Assembly (NCBI GenBank): GCA_038049695.1
Contig: CP142455.1
Coordinates: 64,879,501-64,943,500 of the forward strand
Source of the DNA: Cinnamomum chago
Taxonomy: Eukaryota > Streptophyta > Magnoliopsida > Laurales > Lauraceae
Reading direction: 5' to 3'
Length of the DNA: 64,000 nt
The notes beneath the pieces were generated by a model. The model saw only the letters and a list, made by a program, of their open reading frames with translations. It was not told the origin of the DNA and did not search any database. Position 1 is the stretch's first letter; every line of letters starts with the position of its first letter. The position numbers were made by a program, and so were the translations under genes. Below are positions 34,601 to 46,371 of this stretch, piece after piece.

Positions 34601-34718
34601 GAGAAGTTCTGCAATGATGCTTGTGTGGAGAGGTTTCTGAAATCTAAAGGTGACAATGTGAAGAAGGCAGCAAAGCATTTGAGATCATGTCTCTCTTGGA
34701 GAGAGAGCATTGGGACTG
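34601..34718 (+). pseudogene. Captured CRAL-TRIO (SEC14) N-terminal exon, copy 2
   Basis: Acceptor GATTCACAG, then [20 protein letters not shown] and [20 protein letters not shown], and donor ACTG|GTATGAG. This is the CRAL-TRIO N-terminal helical region of plant SEC14-like phosphatidylinositol-transfer proteins. Splice sites and frame are intact. A shorter, diverged copy lies at 28,005-28,075. Confidence 0.85.
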
Positions 34719-34869
34719 GTATGAGCGTTTGGTTATACTATAAGTCGAAAGCATTCAAAGTAGATATATTGGACCCTTTTTTTCTTTCTCTTGAAAGAAG
34801 TGATGAAATCTCTCTTTTTCTTCTTATTTGAAAAACAGAGCATTTGATAGCCTGTTGAACCTAATGCTG

Positions 34870-35130
34870 GTGTATAGGGTGCTGTGCTGGGTGCTTGTAG
34901 AGCTCACTGTGAGGTCGAGGTTGCAGAGTATGTAGCAATCTGGCTCTTCATTCGAGGGCCTAAGAGTGTTGACTTGTTGCATCATATTTGGTGATGGCAA
35001 ACATCTATGAAGCTGCCGGGAGGTGGGAAGTTGTTGCAAAGATACGAGCAATGATGAAACACAACAGAGTGAAGAAATCATCAGACCAGAGCCTTGTTCA
35101 AGTGAATGGTCAATGTTTTCATTTACTTCT
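34870..35130 (+). pseudogene. Captured pentatricopeptide-repeat (PPR) E-domain fragment
   Basis: GAVLGACRAHCEVEVAEYVA is followed by the MANIYEAAGRWEVVAKIRAM MKHNRVKK...VQVNGQ block in a second frame. It matches the E/E+ region at the C-terminus of plant PLS-type PPR proteins of organelle RNA editing. The two parts are out of frame, so the piece is decayed. Confidence 0.82.
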
Positions 35131-35480
35131 AAAGATAGGTCTCATTCAGAAGTTCTGCAGATATATGAAGATTTTTAAATGAAGATTGTAACATAATGTA
35201 TCTATGTAACTGGCTGCCTACTAACTGCCTAATGAGACTGGGCCCTTATTATTCTTTAATAAAATCTTTTCTACTACTTTTTTTTCTTCTTTTTTTGTCA
35301 AGTACCTAATTTGTAGCATTTGGGCCCTTATTTTTAATCTTGCAAAACCGACAAAAGCTACAGGATAAAAACCATTAAATAGGCCATAAAAGTGAAAAAT
35401 ATGTCCCAAAAAAGGGGGAAAAAAGAAATATTTATAGAAACGATGGCTCATGAGCAGTCATTTTCTATAAGCTACATTCA
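35131..35480. other. B interior, no gene
   Basis: AT-rich, with poly-T tracts at 35,270-35,300. No coding signal. Confidence 0.5.
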
Positions 35481-35722
35481 ACTAGCCGTTGCAGGTTTGA
35501 AAAGGATGACGGCCATTTTTGAATTCCTCGACGGCTGGAGCCGTCGCAAAAAACGACTGCCCTGTGGCAGTCGTTTATTTTAGTAATTATATGACTGTCT
35601 TCGGCAGTCGTTTAAGTAAAACGACTGCATTTTTTCCGACGGCCGTAAATTAGGTATGGCCGTCGTATTTGCTGATAAACGATTGCTGATGGCAGTCGTT
35701 TAAGGTCAATTTTGACATAGTG
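35481..35722. repeat. Family B right subterminal repeats
   Basis: GGCAGTCGTTTA and its complement AAACGACTGCC recur at about 35,553, 35,570, 35,602, 35,618 and 35,692, with GACGGCC/GGCCGTC pairs between them, ending TTTTGACATAGTG. Left-end counterparts (ACGACGG, GTCGTTTAGATTTTGAT) are at 27,330-27,450. Confidence 0.8.
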
Positions 35723-36116
35723 TTATTAGTAATGTATATATTGCATTTTTATTTTAAAAAAATGGATGGTATCTCGCTTCTATGGAAACTATCACAACTG
35801 ATGACTACTTGTGTCACTTTTGGTCCGAAAACATCATATTGATCACTGCTTTTGAAAAGTGAGACAACAAAGTTATCTTTCTTGTGACGCTTTTAAGTTA
35901 TTTCAGTGTCACTTTTGGGTTTAAAGTGACACAAGTAACCATTTTTTTGTGTCACTTTGATAACAGAAACTGACACAAAAAATGTATTTCTTAAGACGCT
36001 TTTACGAACTTTTAGTGACGCCGGCAGATAAGACACTTGCATAGTAATCAGAAAAGTGACACAAACCACTTTTTAAGACACTTTAAAAGTGACTCATTAA
36101 GACATTTTTTTTTGTA

Positions 36117-37006
36117 CTGGGGTGGGGCTGGGTGATGATAGAGTCGGTTTTTGGATAGGAAGTGAGAGAAACGGATGTGATGTGTGGCATCATGGAGTGG
36201 GCCTTTGGTTTCTTATGAATGGGGATGACAATGATGGAGGTAATACAATTTGTGGCGATGGCTATGAATGTAATTTAAAATAGAAATTAAAATAATGAAG
36301 GAAAAAAAAACTAGATCATTACAGAAACTATAAAAAGAAATTTAAAGAGAAAACTTAATAGAGTAATAAACGATAACCATCAATGAACCTAAAAGAAAGT
36401 AAAGACATACCTACATGCACCAGGTACTGCAAAAGGAATAACTAGAAAAGAAATAACTAGAAATTGAAATAATGTAAATGTAGGGTAAAAGTTACTTGGA
36501 AGAGATCTTGAAAAAGAATTTTAAAGGTGGGTAGTTCCTAAGAGGAAGAGAGAGTGTGTCTGTACATTTATATGAGAGGCAGGGACTTGTGAGGGGTGTT
36601 TTTTTTATAGCAGATTGAAAGAGAGAGTTCGAAACTAAGATAAGATATGTACAAAATAAGAAGGCCTCTTTTGTTATTGGCTAAAAAGGGTAAAAGATAA
36701 GAGTTTGGGTTAAAGGTAAGTTCTTAAGAGGGAAAGGAGGTCATATCAAATCCGGAAAACCTTAGTTCAAACCAGACCATTCCAATCCTATCAAAATAAT
36801 TAAAACTTAAGAAGAGTCCAATCATTCTTTTGAACAAAACCTTATAAAATTCAAACACCTCTTATCCTTAGATGGGTCCTACTAAGAAAATCCTAATAAA
36901 CATAAGCGATAATCAAAATAACTTTAAAGAAAAGGTAGGGTCCACACAAGATATAATCTACAACCAATATTAATTTAAAATAAAATTGAGAAATCGGGTC
37001 TTTACA
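36117..37006 (-). other. Tekay 3' LTR, partial
   Basis: It aligns with 60,893-61,781 of the 5' LTR (for example GATGTGATGTGTGGCAT and AGTTTGGGTTA). Inner end GGGTCTTTACA at 37,006. The outer part is cut off exactly at the A2 terminus. Confidence 0.88.
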
Positions 37007-37020
37007 TCTTCCCCACCTTA
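37007..37020 (-). other. Tekay polypurine tract
   Basis: Minus strand reads TAAGGTGGGGAAGA directly before the LTR start TGTAAAGACCC. Confidence 0.75.
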
Positions 37021-39905
37021 GGTAATTTGGTCCTCCAAATTCTGCCCTTCCTGAGCTTGTTGCAAAAAGAGATGGGTATATTTTTTTCCTTAATTATGTC
37101 CTCGGGCTCCCAAGTCGCATCTTTTGAATTATGGTACCTCCACAGAACTTTCACCATGAGAATAGTGTTTTTTTTTCAGAGTCTTCTCAGCTCAATCTAA
37201 ATCTGTATCGGTTCTTTAATAACAGACCCATCGTCCTGAAGTTGAGGCAGCTCAATGTCAATCACGTGGGATGGGTCCGAATTATATTTCTTGAGCATGG
37301 ACACATGGAACACATCATGCACATTTGTGAACTACGATGGTAAGGCTAGACGGTAGGCGACTTTCCCTATTCGCTTGAGTATCTCAAAAGGTCCGACATA
37401 CCGGGGGCTTAGTTTCCCTTTCTTTACAAACCTCATGACTCCTTTGGTGGGAGGAGACTTTTAGAAATACATGATCCCCCTCTTGAAATTGTAAATCTCT
37501 CATTCGATTGTCTGCATAGCTCTTTTGCCTATCTTGTGCGGCTCGTACTCTCTCTCGGATGATTTTAACTTTCTCTGTCATCTCCTTAACCTGATTTGGA
37601 TCATATAATCGTCATTCACCAACCTCTTCCCAGCAAATTGGAGATCTGCAATTTAGGCCATACAATGCCTCAAATGGAGCCATCTAGCCTAATAGTTGTT
37701 ATTGTATGCAAATTCAATTAATGGTAAATGCTCATCCCAATCACCTTTGAAATCTAACAGACAAGCTCTTAGCATGTCCTCCAAAATTTGATTAGTTTGT
37801 TCCGTTTGACCATCCGTTTGAGGGTGAAAAGCTGTACTGAAATTTAATTTGGTTCCCAAGGCTTCCTGCATACCCCTCCACAAATTGGAGGTGTACCTAG
37901 TATCTCGGTCTAAAACAATTGAGGTTGGCACACCATGTAATCTAACCATTTCCTTCACATACAACTTTGCCATAGAGTCGAACGATGCTCCCGTCTTATA
38001 TGGTAAGAAATGGGCCAACTTAGTAAGTCGGTCAACTATCACCCAAATTGAATTTTTACATGAACTGGTCCTAGGCAACCCAACAATGAAATCCATGGTC
38101 ACATGCACCCATTTCCACTGTGGTATTTTCAAGGGCTGCAAATTTCCTCCGGGCTTTTGATGCTCAGCTTTCACTTTCTGACAAACTAGACACTTGGGAT
38201 ACATATTTGGCTATTTCCCACTTCATATCATTCCACCAGTATCTAGCCTTCAAATTATGGTACATTTTGGTACTACCAGGGTGTACTGTATACTTAGTGT
38301 GATGTGCCTCTTTCAAGATGATCACCTTTAACTCTGGAACATTTGGGACACATAATCGTCTTTTGAAATATAACACTCCATCCTTAAGAGAAAAATCTGG
38401 CCTCTCACCAATTCTCATGATCAACTTAGCCAATTCTGGGTTGCCCATTTGCTTCTCTTTAATTTGCTATATCAAAATTGGCACAATTGTCATGTTTGCA
38501 AGATGAACCTTATCACCCTTAATTTCCACATTCAAATCTAGGTCTTTGAATCCTTTTATCAACTGCCATTTTTGATACATCAAACTTGCCACCAATCCTG
38601 AAGATTTTCTACTTAGGGCATCGGCTACTAAGTTGGCTTTTCCGGGGTGGTAGTGGATTTCAAAATTATAATCTTTTATAAATTCTAGCCACCTTCTTTG
38701 CTAGCTCTTTTTGTGAGAACAGATACTTCAAGCTTTTGTGGTCTGTGAAAGCCTCAAAATTTTCACCATAAAGGTAATGCTGCCATATTTTCAGTGCAAA
38801 GATGATAGCCGTGAGTTCCAAATCATGGGTGGCATATCCTCTCTCTTGAATCTTCAGTTGTCTGGACCCATATGCGATGACCTTACCATGCAGCATTAAC
38901 ACACAACCTAAGTCGATACAAGAGGCATCACTGTAGGTCACAAATCCCCCATCGCCCAAAGGTAGGGACAAGATTGGTGCCATTGTAAGTCGGGTCTTCA
39001 ATTCCTGAGAACTTTGCTCACATTCCTTTGACTTGTTGAATGGCTCATTTATCCTGGTTAATTTGGTCAAGGGTGCTGCCAATGAAGAAAAACCCTATAC
39101 AAATCTCGTATAGTATCTAGCCAGTCCCAAAAAGCTACGAATGTTAGATGTTGTCTTCGATCTTTCCCAATTAACCATTGATTCACTCTTAGCTGGATCT
39201 ACTGAAACATCGTCTTTGGAGATGACATGCCCCAAGAATACCACCTTATCCAACCAAAAGTCACATTTGTTAAGTTTGGCATAGAGTTTGTGCTCCCTCA
39301 ATAATTGTAAGGCAGTTCTTAGGTGTTGTTCATGGTCCTCCTTGGTTTGAGAATAGACTAAGATGCCATCCACAAAAACCACAATGAACTTATCCAAGTA
39401 TTTCTGAAGCACCCGGTTCATCATATCCATGAAGGCCGCTGGAGCATTGGTCAAGCCAAAAGACATTACGAGGAATTCATAATGTCCATACCTTGTTCGA
39501 AAAGCCGTTTTCTGAATGTCTTCATCCCTAACCATGTGCTGGTGATACCCAGACCTAAGGTCGATCTTTGAGAAATATTGCGCCCCACGCAGTTTGTCGA
39601 AGAGATTGTCGATCCTCGGCAGCGGGTATTTGTTCTTCACAGTGACCTTGTTTAGCTGTTAATGATCTATGCACATCCGCATAGTTCCGTCCTTTTTCTT
39701 CACAAATAGGACAAGTGCACCCCAAGGGGACACACTAGGCCTTATAAAGCCTTTATCTAGTAAGTCTTGCAGCTGCTCCTTTAATTCTCTAAGTTCGGCG
39801 GGTGCCATACGATATGGTGCCTTGGAGATAAGGATGGTTCCAGGCAGTAAATCAATAGTAAAATCCATTTCTCGCTTAGGACGCAGACTAGGGATCTTAT
39901 CCGGA
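37020..39905 (-). pseudogene. Tekay pol: reverse transcriptase, RNase H, integrase, chromodomain-like tail
   Basis: RT begins about 39.9 kb ([31 protein letters not shown]), continues with the [20 protein letters not shown] block and FVDGIL at the catalytic site near 39.35 kb. RNase H follows at 39.1-38.66 kb ([32 protein letters not shown]). The integrase finger and core are at 38.45-37.69 kb (YHNLKARYWWNDMKWEIAKY, IVGLPRTSSCKNSIWVIVDR, HPQTDGQTEQTNQ). Toward 37.1 kb a chromodomain-like LWRYHNSKDATWEPED is visible. The IDLLPGT / RMAP motifs plus a C-terminal chromodomain place it in the Tekay/Del chromoviruses. Broken. Confidence 0.85.
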
Positions 39906-39911
39906 AGCTTC

Positions 39912-41981
39912 AGTTATGACCAATTTTAATCAATTTTAACTTTTTTAACTTAAACTAGTCACAAGTGATGATTACAAATAAAATGAGGAAGCTTAATAAA
40001 AACAATCACCACAAAGCAATCACCATCACACAAGGATTTATAGTGGTTCGGCCTCAATGCCTACATCCACTACCGGCTTGTGATCCAACACCCCACCGGA
40101 TTTCTACTATTTATGCTTTTCAATAGGCTAAGCAATAACCTTTACAATATGCTTTTCAAGGCTAAGCAATAACCTCTTCAACCACAAGGTTGGTTATCTC
40201 TCTAATTAGTGTCTAAAATACACTTGATGGAGATTCAATTAAGCTCATTACAATTGCCTCTAAAATAGGCAGATATGAAAATGAATATCTAACTCACACA
40301 AACACTAAATGAATGCAAAGATGTATGCTCATGATGTGTGTGTGTGATGTCCTCAATCATTTTGAAAATGAAAGCTCATAAATGTATGCCTAAGGCTTTT
40401 GAAAGTTTTAGCTCATAAAAACATTTATGATTGAGGAAAGAATGCAAGTCACATGTTAAAAGTAACAACTTGTTAATGATATCAAAGATTCACAAGTTGT
40501 ATGAAATTAATTAGCTCTAAACATGTGATGCATAGGGATGTCAATCAAATCAACAATGTAGCTCGTAAAACATAAAAATAGATTTGATTGAAATTAGGGG
40601 ACAAATCATATGTAATTATAAATACAACTTGAAAATGATAAACCTATTAAAGCAAAGCAAGTTGTGAAACTTTAAAACAAAGTTACATACGAATTGTAAA
40701 GACGTTGAATCCAAAACATAAGATATATTTGAAAGATATTTTCTTATGATGGAAAACAACAACCATAGATTCAACCAAGTATAGGAATCATGTTACATAT
40801 AATTTCAAAGATTCTTTCATTAAAATTATCTACTTAGATTTACCAATTAAAGTACTACTTGGATTGAATCAAGGTGATGCATCCAAAACAATAGATCAAT
40901 TCAAAACATAAATATGTTAAGGACACAACAAATCATAGTTTAACATGCTACAAAAGATTTACCAAAAATAAAACAAAACATGAAACATATGATTTGTAAA
41001 GATGTTGAATCCAAAACATAAGACACATTTGAAAGTGATTTTCTTATGATGAAAAACAACAACCATAGATTTAACCAAGTATAGGAATCATGTTACATGT
41101 AATTTCAAAGATTCTTTCATTAACATGATCTACTTAGATTTACCAATTAAAGTACTACTTGGATTGAATCAATGGTGATGCATCCAAAACAATAAATCAA
41201 TTCAAAACATAAAACATGTTAAGGACACAACAACTCATAGTTTATCATGCTACAAAAGATTTACCAATAATTAAGCAAAGCATGAAAACATATGATTAAG
41301 GAAAGTAGAGCCTACTTGGTGATTTAACTTCATTAATCCAAGCTTTAGCTTTCCTAATGATCCCCTTCATCCCTTAGTTCATTCCCCTTTCATTGGCCTC
41401 AAAACCTCTCAAGAAGGGCCTTAAAATTCTCAACTTTTGGCAAAGGAATGAACTAGTATTTATAGCCAAAACAGCCCAACGGCTAGTCTCCCGGTCGACC
41501 TGGCCCTACCCCAGTCGACCTGCCTTCACAACGGTAAAAAAACAGACCGTTTGAAAAGGGGCTAATGGCTCTATCCCGGTCGACCGGCCACACTGCAGGT
41601 CGACCCCCTGGGACCAAAAATCCTATATTTTGTAAATTTGAAGGTTTTTCTTGGAGCGGATTTTTGGGCCATTAAATCAAGCTTGGAAACATGTTTTAAA
41701 TCAAACTAAGTGGTTTAAAAACATGAAACATAAGAAGCCTAAAATGATTCAAAACTTTAAAACCAATGGCTTGCTTGATTTCTAAGAAATTCTTTTTCTA
41801 AACAAATGCATCCAAGTTTAAAAACAAATCATGCATAAATCGATACTTTTACAAATCTTAAAAGCAATGCATGAATAAATCAAGATTTCAAGTTTTTATA
41901 AATCAATGCATAAGTGTGTAAATCAAATGATGCTTGAATGTTAATGCATCCATCAAATTGCAATATAAAAAATTCCTAACA
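39912..41981 (-). other. Copia-like 3' LTR
   Basis: Nearly the same as 45,100-46,371 plus 55,173-56,006. It contains GTGGTTCGGCCTCAATGCC, two internal near-duplicate blocks with CAACCATAGAT (40,760 and 41,060) and a TATA motif GGCTATAAATAC at about 41,455-41,466 on the minus strand. Confidence 0.85.
41455..41610 (-). promoter_or_regulatory. LTR promoter with four GTCGAC palindromes
   Basis: TATA (GGCTATAAATAC, minus strand) at 41,455-41,466. Upstream in U3 are CCGGTCGACCTGG (41,491), CCAGTCGACCTG (41,511), CCGGTCGACCGG (41,576) and CAGGTCGACCCC (41,595). The same set is in the other LTR at 55,510-55,635. Confidence 0.65.
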
Positions 41982-42560
41982 ATCTCCCCCTTTGCAATTT
42001 GATGGCAACTTACTCAACATTGAATTAACACACGAAGTCTTCAGCTCCCCCTAAGCTGAACAAGTCTTGAAATCTTCTTGGATGCTCCTTCTCTTAGCTT
42101 GGGCTCTTGGACTTTTTCTCCAATCTTCTTGATGCTTGGTGCTTGATCATTCTTCAAGCTTTCTTTTCTTCTTTCTTTCTTTTGCCAAGCATCTTCTTTA
42201 GCTCCAGGCTTTCTTTCTTCTATTAGCTCTCCCCCTTTGACCATGCCTCTCTCTCCCTTTGGCAAGATATGCATTCTCTCCCCCTGTAGAAGATCATACA
42301 ATATCTCCCCTTAGGAAGCTTGGACATTCTCTTCCCCTTTAGAGAACTTGAATGCTCTCTCCCCCTTTGTCATTAAATTGCAAAGGTACATACACACATG
42401 AAACAAGGAAAATACCTTTTAGTAGCACCTGTTAACAAAAGAAATCGAAAATGAAATACATAACAGGCTATCATGTATGGAAGTAGTCTCTAAGGGTTCA
42501 AAGCTAATCCAATGGTGAATTTGATCAAAACTAATACTTCCTATGAAGATTTACACTCCC
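41982..42560 (-). repeat. Cluster of polypurine tracts beside the 3' LTR
   Basis: CTCCCCCTTTG-like tracts (purine-rich on the minus strand) recur about eight times: 41,983, 42,044, 42,228, 42,279, 42,305, 42,331, 42,358 and 42,548. The one at the LTR edge is the presumed functional PPT. Confidence 0.75.
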
Positions 42561-45028
42561 CCTCAATCCATTCTCTCCTTTTGTCAAACCTTTGACAAAG
42601 ATATAACTATTTGGTTCAAGAAGAAGATGGTTTTACCAATTGAGGGTCAACTTCAAAAGAAGGATTAGATTCGTTTAACTATAAAGCACAATTTTATCAA
42701 TTTACCAAAAGAGAGTAAGGTCAAGGCGAAAAGCAATCATGGATACCAATTGGAAAAGACAAAGAATACCAATTGAGATTCAAAGATAAGTCTATTAAAA
42801 CAATCGCTCTAAAATGGAGTTATAAAGAATATAACTATTAAGATAAATCCAAATTAGAGTTATCCATGATATATGGGGCTTACTCAACATAGCATCAATC
42901 AATTTAACTATGAAAATCATATACTATGTAAGCTTTGAAATCATTTCAATCAATCAAAAAATATGACTATCATGTGCAAGATGAGTGAAATGAAATTCAA
43001 ACATGAAGCCAACCTCAACTAATAACCAACCAAGATAATGAAAACATAAGCATGGTGGTAATGAGATATGCCTATATGAGCAAGAGAAGAGGCAATCATG
43101 AAAATTATGATGCTAATGGAATGTGACATGGAATGAAAACATATAACTATCAAGTTCAATCCAATGTACACAAGGTTTATCACATACACAAGATAAGACA
43201 TCAATTGGAGATGAAATCAATGGAAAATTATACCAAATGAAACCAATTGAATATGACAACATGATTAAAAGCAAGGATGTGACAAACACAAAATTCCATC
43301 AAGCATCATAAAAGATTATTCATCACTTTAAAAGATATGACTAATGAGCATAGTGATGAATAAGATAAATTGCAATGCAAAAGGATATAACTTTGTAATG
43401 CATGTAATTTTCAAAGTGACTAAATCATATGAATTCAACATCTAAGATATCCATCAAACATATAGAAATACGAGGAATGGATTTCAAAGAGTTTCGTATG
43501 ATCAAGATCACTACTATGAAGTTGAAACATGTATAAGGATGATATCACTTAGAGAAAGTACATGAATCAACATCATAACCATCCAAAAAAATATGACTAA
43601 AAGGCATAGAGGATGGATTTTAGTTCTAGTATGGTTTCTACAAATATAATAAATAACACAACCATACATAGAACGATTTGACATTTACATAGAGAGGATC
43701 AATCAACACTCAAGATCTAACTCATACCATATCATCAATAAAGAATATAACTATGTAAGCACAAGAAGGTATGAAGTTAAAGGGATCAATCTATCATGCA
43801 ACATCTCCACTCTAAGCAAATGTACTAAGCTTACAATGCAATGGAAAATGGATATGAGGTTTAAACCAAATGAACTTGGCACATAAAATCACATATGTAC
43901 TTAATAAGCTCAAATACAAGATTTTACTATAAAGCACATAAACAATCATCATTTTGCATTAATGAAAATATATATACCAAGTTAGGCACAAACATGCAAA
44001 TCAATGATACCATATCCAACCAAGCAATGTAAGACATCAAAATCAATTTGCACAAAAAGAATGTAACTAAATGAGCAAATATGCAAATTGTTTGTAAAAA
44101 TTATTTCCTTCCAAATGATATAATCATAGTTAAGCACAAGGAAATAAATTCAAGGAAAATGCTTCTATAAATGCAACCAATAAAGCTTAGAACATTTTCC
44201 AAAGTTTTTCAAATCACTACAATATATGAAATTACATCAAAGAATCATTTATAGAATTATGAGCAAGTGATTTTGAAAAGCAGGAAGTGTACTATTGTTA
44301 ATTTTCAATTTGTATTCTAAAAATGACAATAGACACTTGAACACATATTTTCCATACCAAGAGATATAACTTGAAAAATCAATGGAAAACTTAAATAGAT
44401 TCAAATCATTTGATTTACAAAAAGGATCTAACTATGACGTACATCAAATGATTTTCCAACATCAATTGATCATGAAAAATCTAGCTATGAAAGCTTTTGT
44501 AATCACAATCAATTGATCATGAATAGATATGCAGTACAAGAGATATAACTATATGAACAAAATGCAAATCCATCATGAAAATATTGCAATCAAAGGATTT
44601 TGAAAACCATGAGATAGAACTTAAAGGTTCATCAAGACAAAATCAAATGATCACAAAGAAACATTGCATTTTAAAAGATGTGACTTTAAAGAAACAAAAT
44701 GCAAATGTAACATGACCAACAAATAGATATAACTAAAAAGAATAGGTTGGTCTAGAGAGGATCAAGGCCTTAAGGTTAGTCTAAATGTGTACCAATGAAG
44801 ATTCACCTAAGGTCTTGATAAGGATGTCCTTGAGAGTTCACTTTGAGGACTCACCAACTCTTGGAGATATAACATGAAAAAGTCATAGAGTGGTGCAATG
44901 AAGCTAGGGGAAATTTCATTTTCAATCATAGTGGAAATCATTACAAAGATATGCAATAAAACACAACACTAGGGTTCTAATCAAGAAAAAATCAACTCCG
45001 GGTTGTTAAGCCCTAAAATGGACTAACC
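42560..45028. repeat. Non-coding interior with dispersed AGATATAACTA motif
   Basis: AT-rich, no frame beyond chance. The motif AGATATAACTA or a one- or two-base variant occurs about 16 times (for example 42,600, 42,833, 43,139, 43,384, 43,745, 44,364, 44,535, 44,730, 44,865) at 60-200 base spacing, usually followed by a GAATGCAAAT-like phrase. Confidence 0.65.
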
Positions 45029-45043
45029 CGCTCTGATACAAAT
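45029..45043 (-). other. Copia-like primer-binding site
   Basis: Minus strand reads TTGTATCAGAGCG, one mismatch from the initiator tRNA-Met site TGGTATCAGAGC, a few bases from the LTR edge at 45,044. Confidence 0.7.
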
Positions 45044-46371
45044 TGTAAGTCCGGGGATCCGAGCCCTAGAGGGGGGGGGGGTGAATAGGGTGAGCTTCAA
45101 TTGTGACCAATTTTAATCAATTTTAACTTCTTTAACTTAAACTAGTCACAAGTGATGATTACAAATAAAATGCGGAAGCTTAATAAAAACAATCACCACA
45201 AAGTAATCACCATCACACAAGGATTTATAGTGGTTCGGCCTCAATGCCTACATCCACTACCGGCTTGTGATCCAACACCCCACCGGATTTCTACTATTTA
45301 TGCTTTTCAATAGGCTAAGCAATAACCTTTACAATATGCTTTTCAAGGCTAAGCAATAACCTCTACATTATGCTTTTCTTAGGCTAAGCAATAACCTCTT
45401 CAACCACAAGGTTGGTTATCTCTCTAATTAGTGTCTAAAATACACTTGATGGAGATTCAATTACGCTCATTACAATTGCCTCTAAAATAGGCGGATATGA
45501 AAATGAATATCTAACTCACACAACACTAAATGAATGCAAAGATGTATGCTCATGATGTGTGTGTGTGATGTCCTCAATCATTTTGAAAATGAAAGCTCAT
45601 AAATGTATGCATAAGGCTTTTGAAAGTTTTAGCTCATAAAAACATTTATGATTGAGGAAAGAATGCAAGTCACATGTTAAAAGTAACAACTTGTTAATGA
45701 TATCAAAGATTCACAAGTTGTATGAAATTAATTAGCTCTAAACATGTGATGCATAGGGATGTAATCAAATCAACAATGTAGCTCATAAAACATAAAAATA
45801 GATTTGATTGAAATTAGGAGACAAATCATATGTAATTATAAATACAACTTGAAAATGATATACCTATTAAAGCAAAGCAAGTTGTGAAACTTTAAAACAA
45901 AGTTACATACGAATTGTAAAGACGTTGAATCCAAAACATAAGATATATTTGAAAGATATTTTCTTATGATGAAAAACAACAACCATAGATTCAACCAAGT
46001 ATAGGAATCATGTTACATATAATTTCAAATATTCTTTCATTAACATGATCTACTTAGATTTACCAATTAAAGTACTACTTGGATTGAACCAAGGTGATGC
46101 ATCCAAAACAATAGATCAATTCAAAACATAAATATGTTAAGGACACAACAAATCATAGTTTAACATGCTACAAAAGATTTACCAAAAATAAAACAAAACA
46201 TGAAACATATGATTTGTAAAGATGTTGAATCCAAAACATAAGATATATTTGAAAGTGATTTTCTTATGATGAAAAACAACAACCATAGATTCAACAAAGT
46301 ATAGGAATCATGTTACATGTAATTTCAAAGATTCTTTCATTAACATGATCTACTTAGATTTACCAATTAAA
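45044..46371 (-). other. Copia-like 5' LTR, left portion
   Basis: TGTAAGTCCGGGG start, a G-run at 45,071, then sequence as in the 3' LTR, with one extra ~36 bp unit around GGCTAAGCAATAACCTCT. Interrupted by A3; resumes at 55,173. Confidence 0.85.

Larger units (their letters stand above)
27304..35722 (+). mobile_element. CACTA element B, second family, carrying host gene fragments
   Basis: Termini CACTACGTCAAAAACG (27,304) and TTTTGACATAGTG (35,722) are imperfect inverted repeats close to the CACTACGCCAAAA type known from legumes. Subterminal repeats ACGACTGCC / GGCAGTCGTTT are dense at 35,510-35,705. The target is A2 sequence CATGTTATTAGTAA: TTAT is found on both sides (27,300-27,303 and 35,723-35,726), one base more than the usual 3. 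Cargo fragments of at least four host genes all read on the plus strand. A solo LTR sits inside. No transposase was recognised, so it is non-autonomous. Confidence 0.85.
24790..36116 (+). mobile_element. CACTA element A2, reversed, with the ULP1-type gene; interrupted by family B
   Basis: The right boundary is the element's left terminus seen reversed: GACATTTTTTTTTGTACTG, which matches the inverted CACTACAAAAAAAAATGTC end of A3 with one mismatch in the CACTA core. Sequence 26,267-27,303 plus 35,723-36,116 is the reverse complement of 15,956-17,256 (A1) and 46,372-47,750 (A3). CACTA family B is inserted at 27,303/35,723. The other end of A2 is not in the window: the element is broken at 24,789 by a Copia LTR. 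Strand follows the ULP1 gene. Confidence 0.8.
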
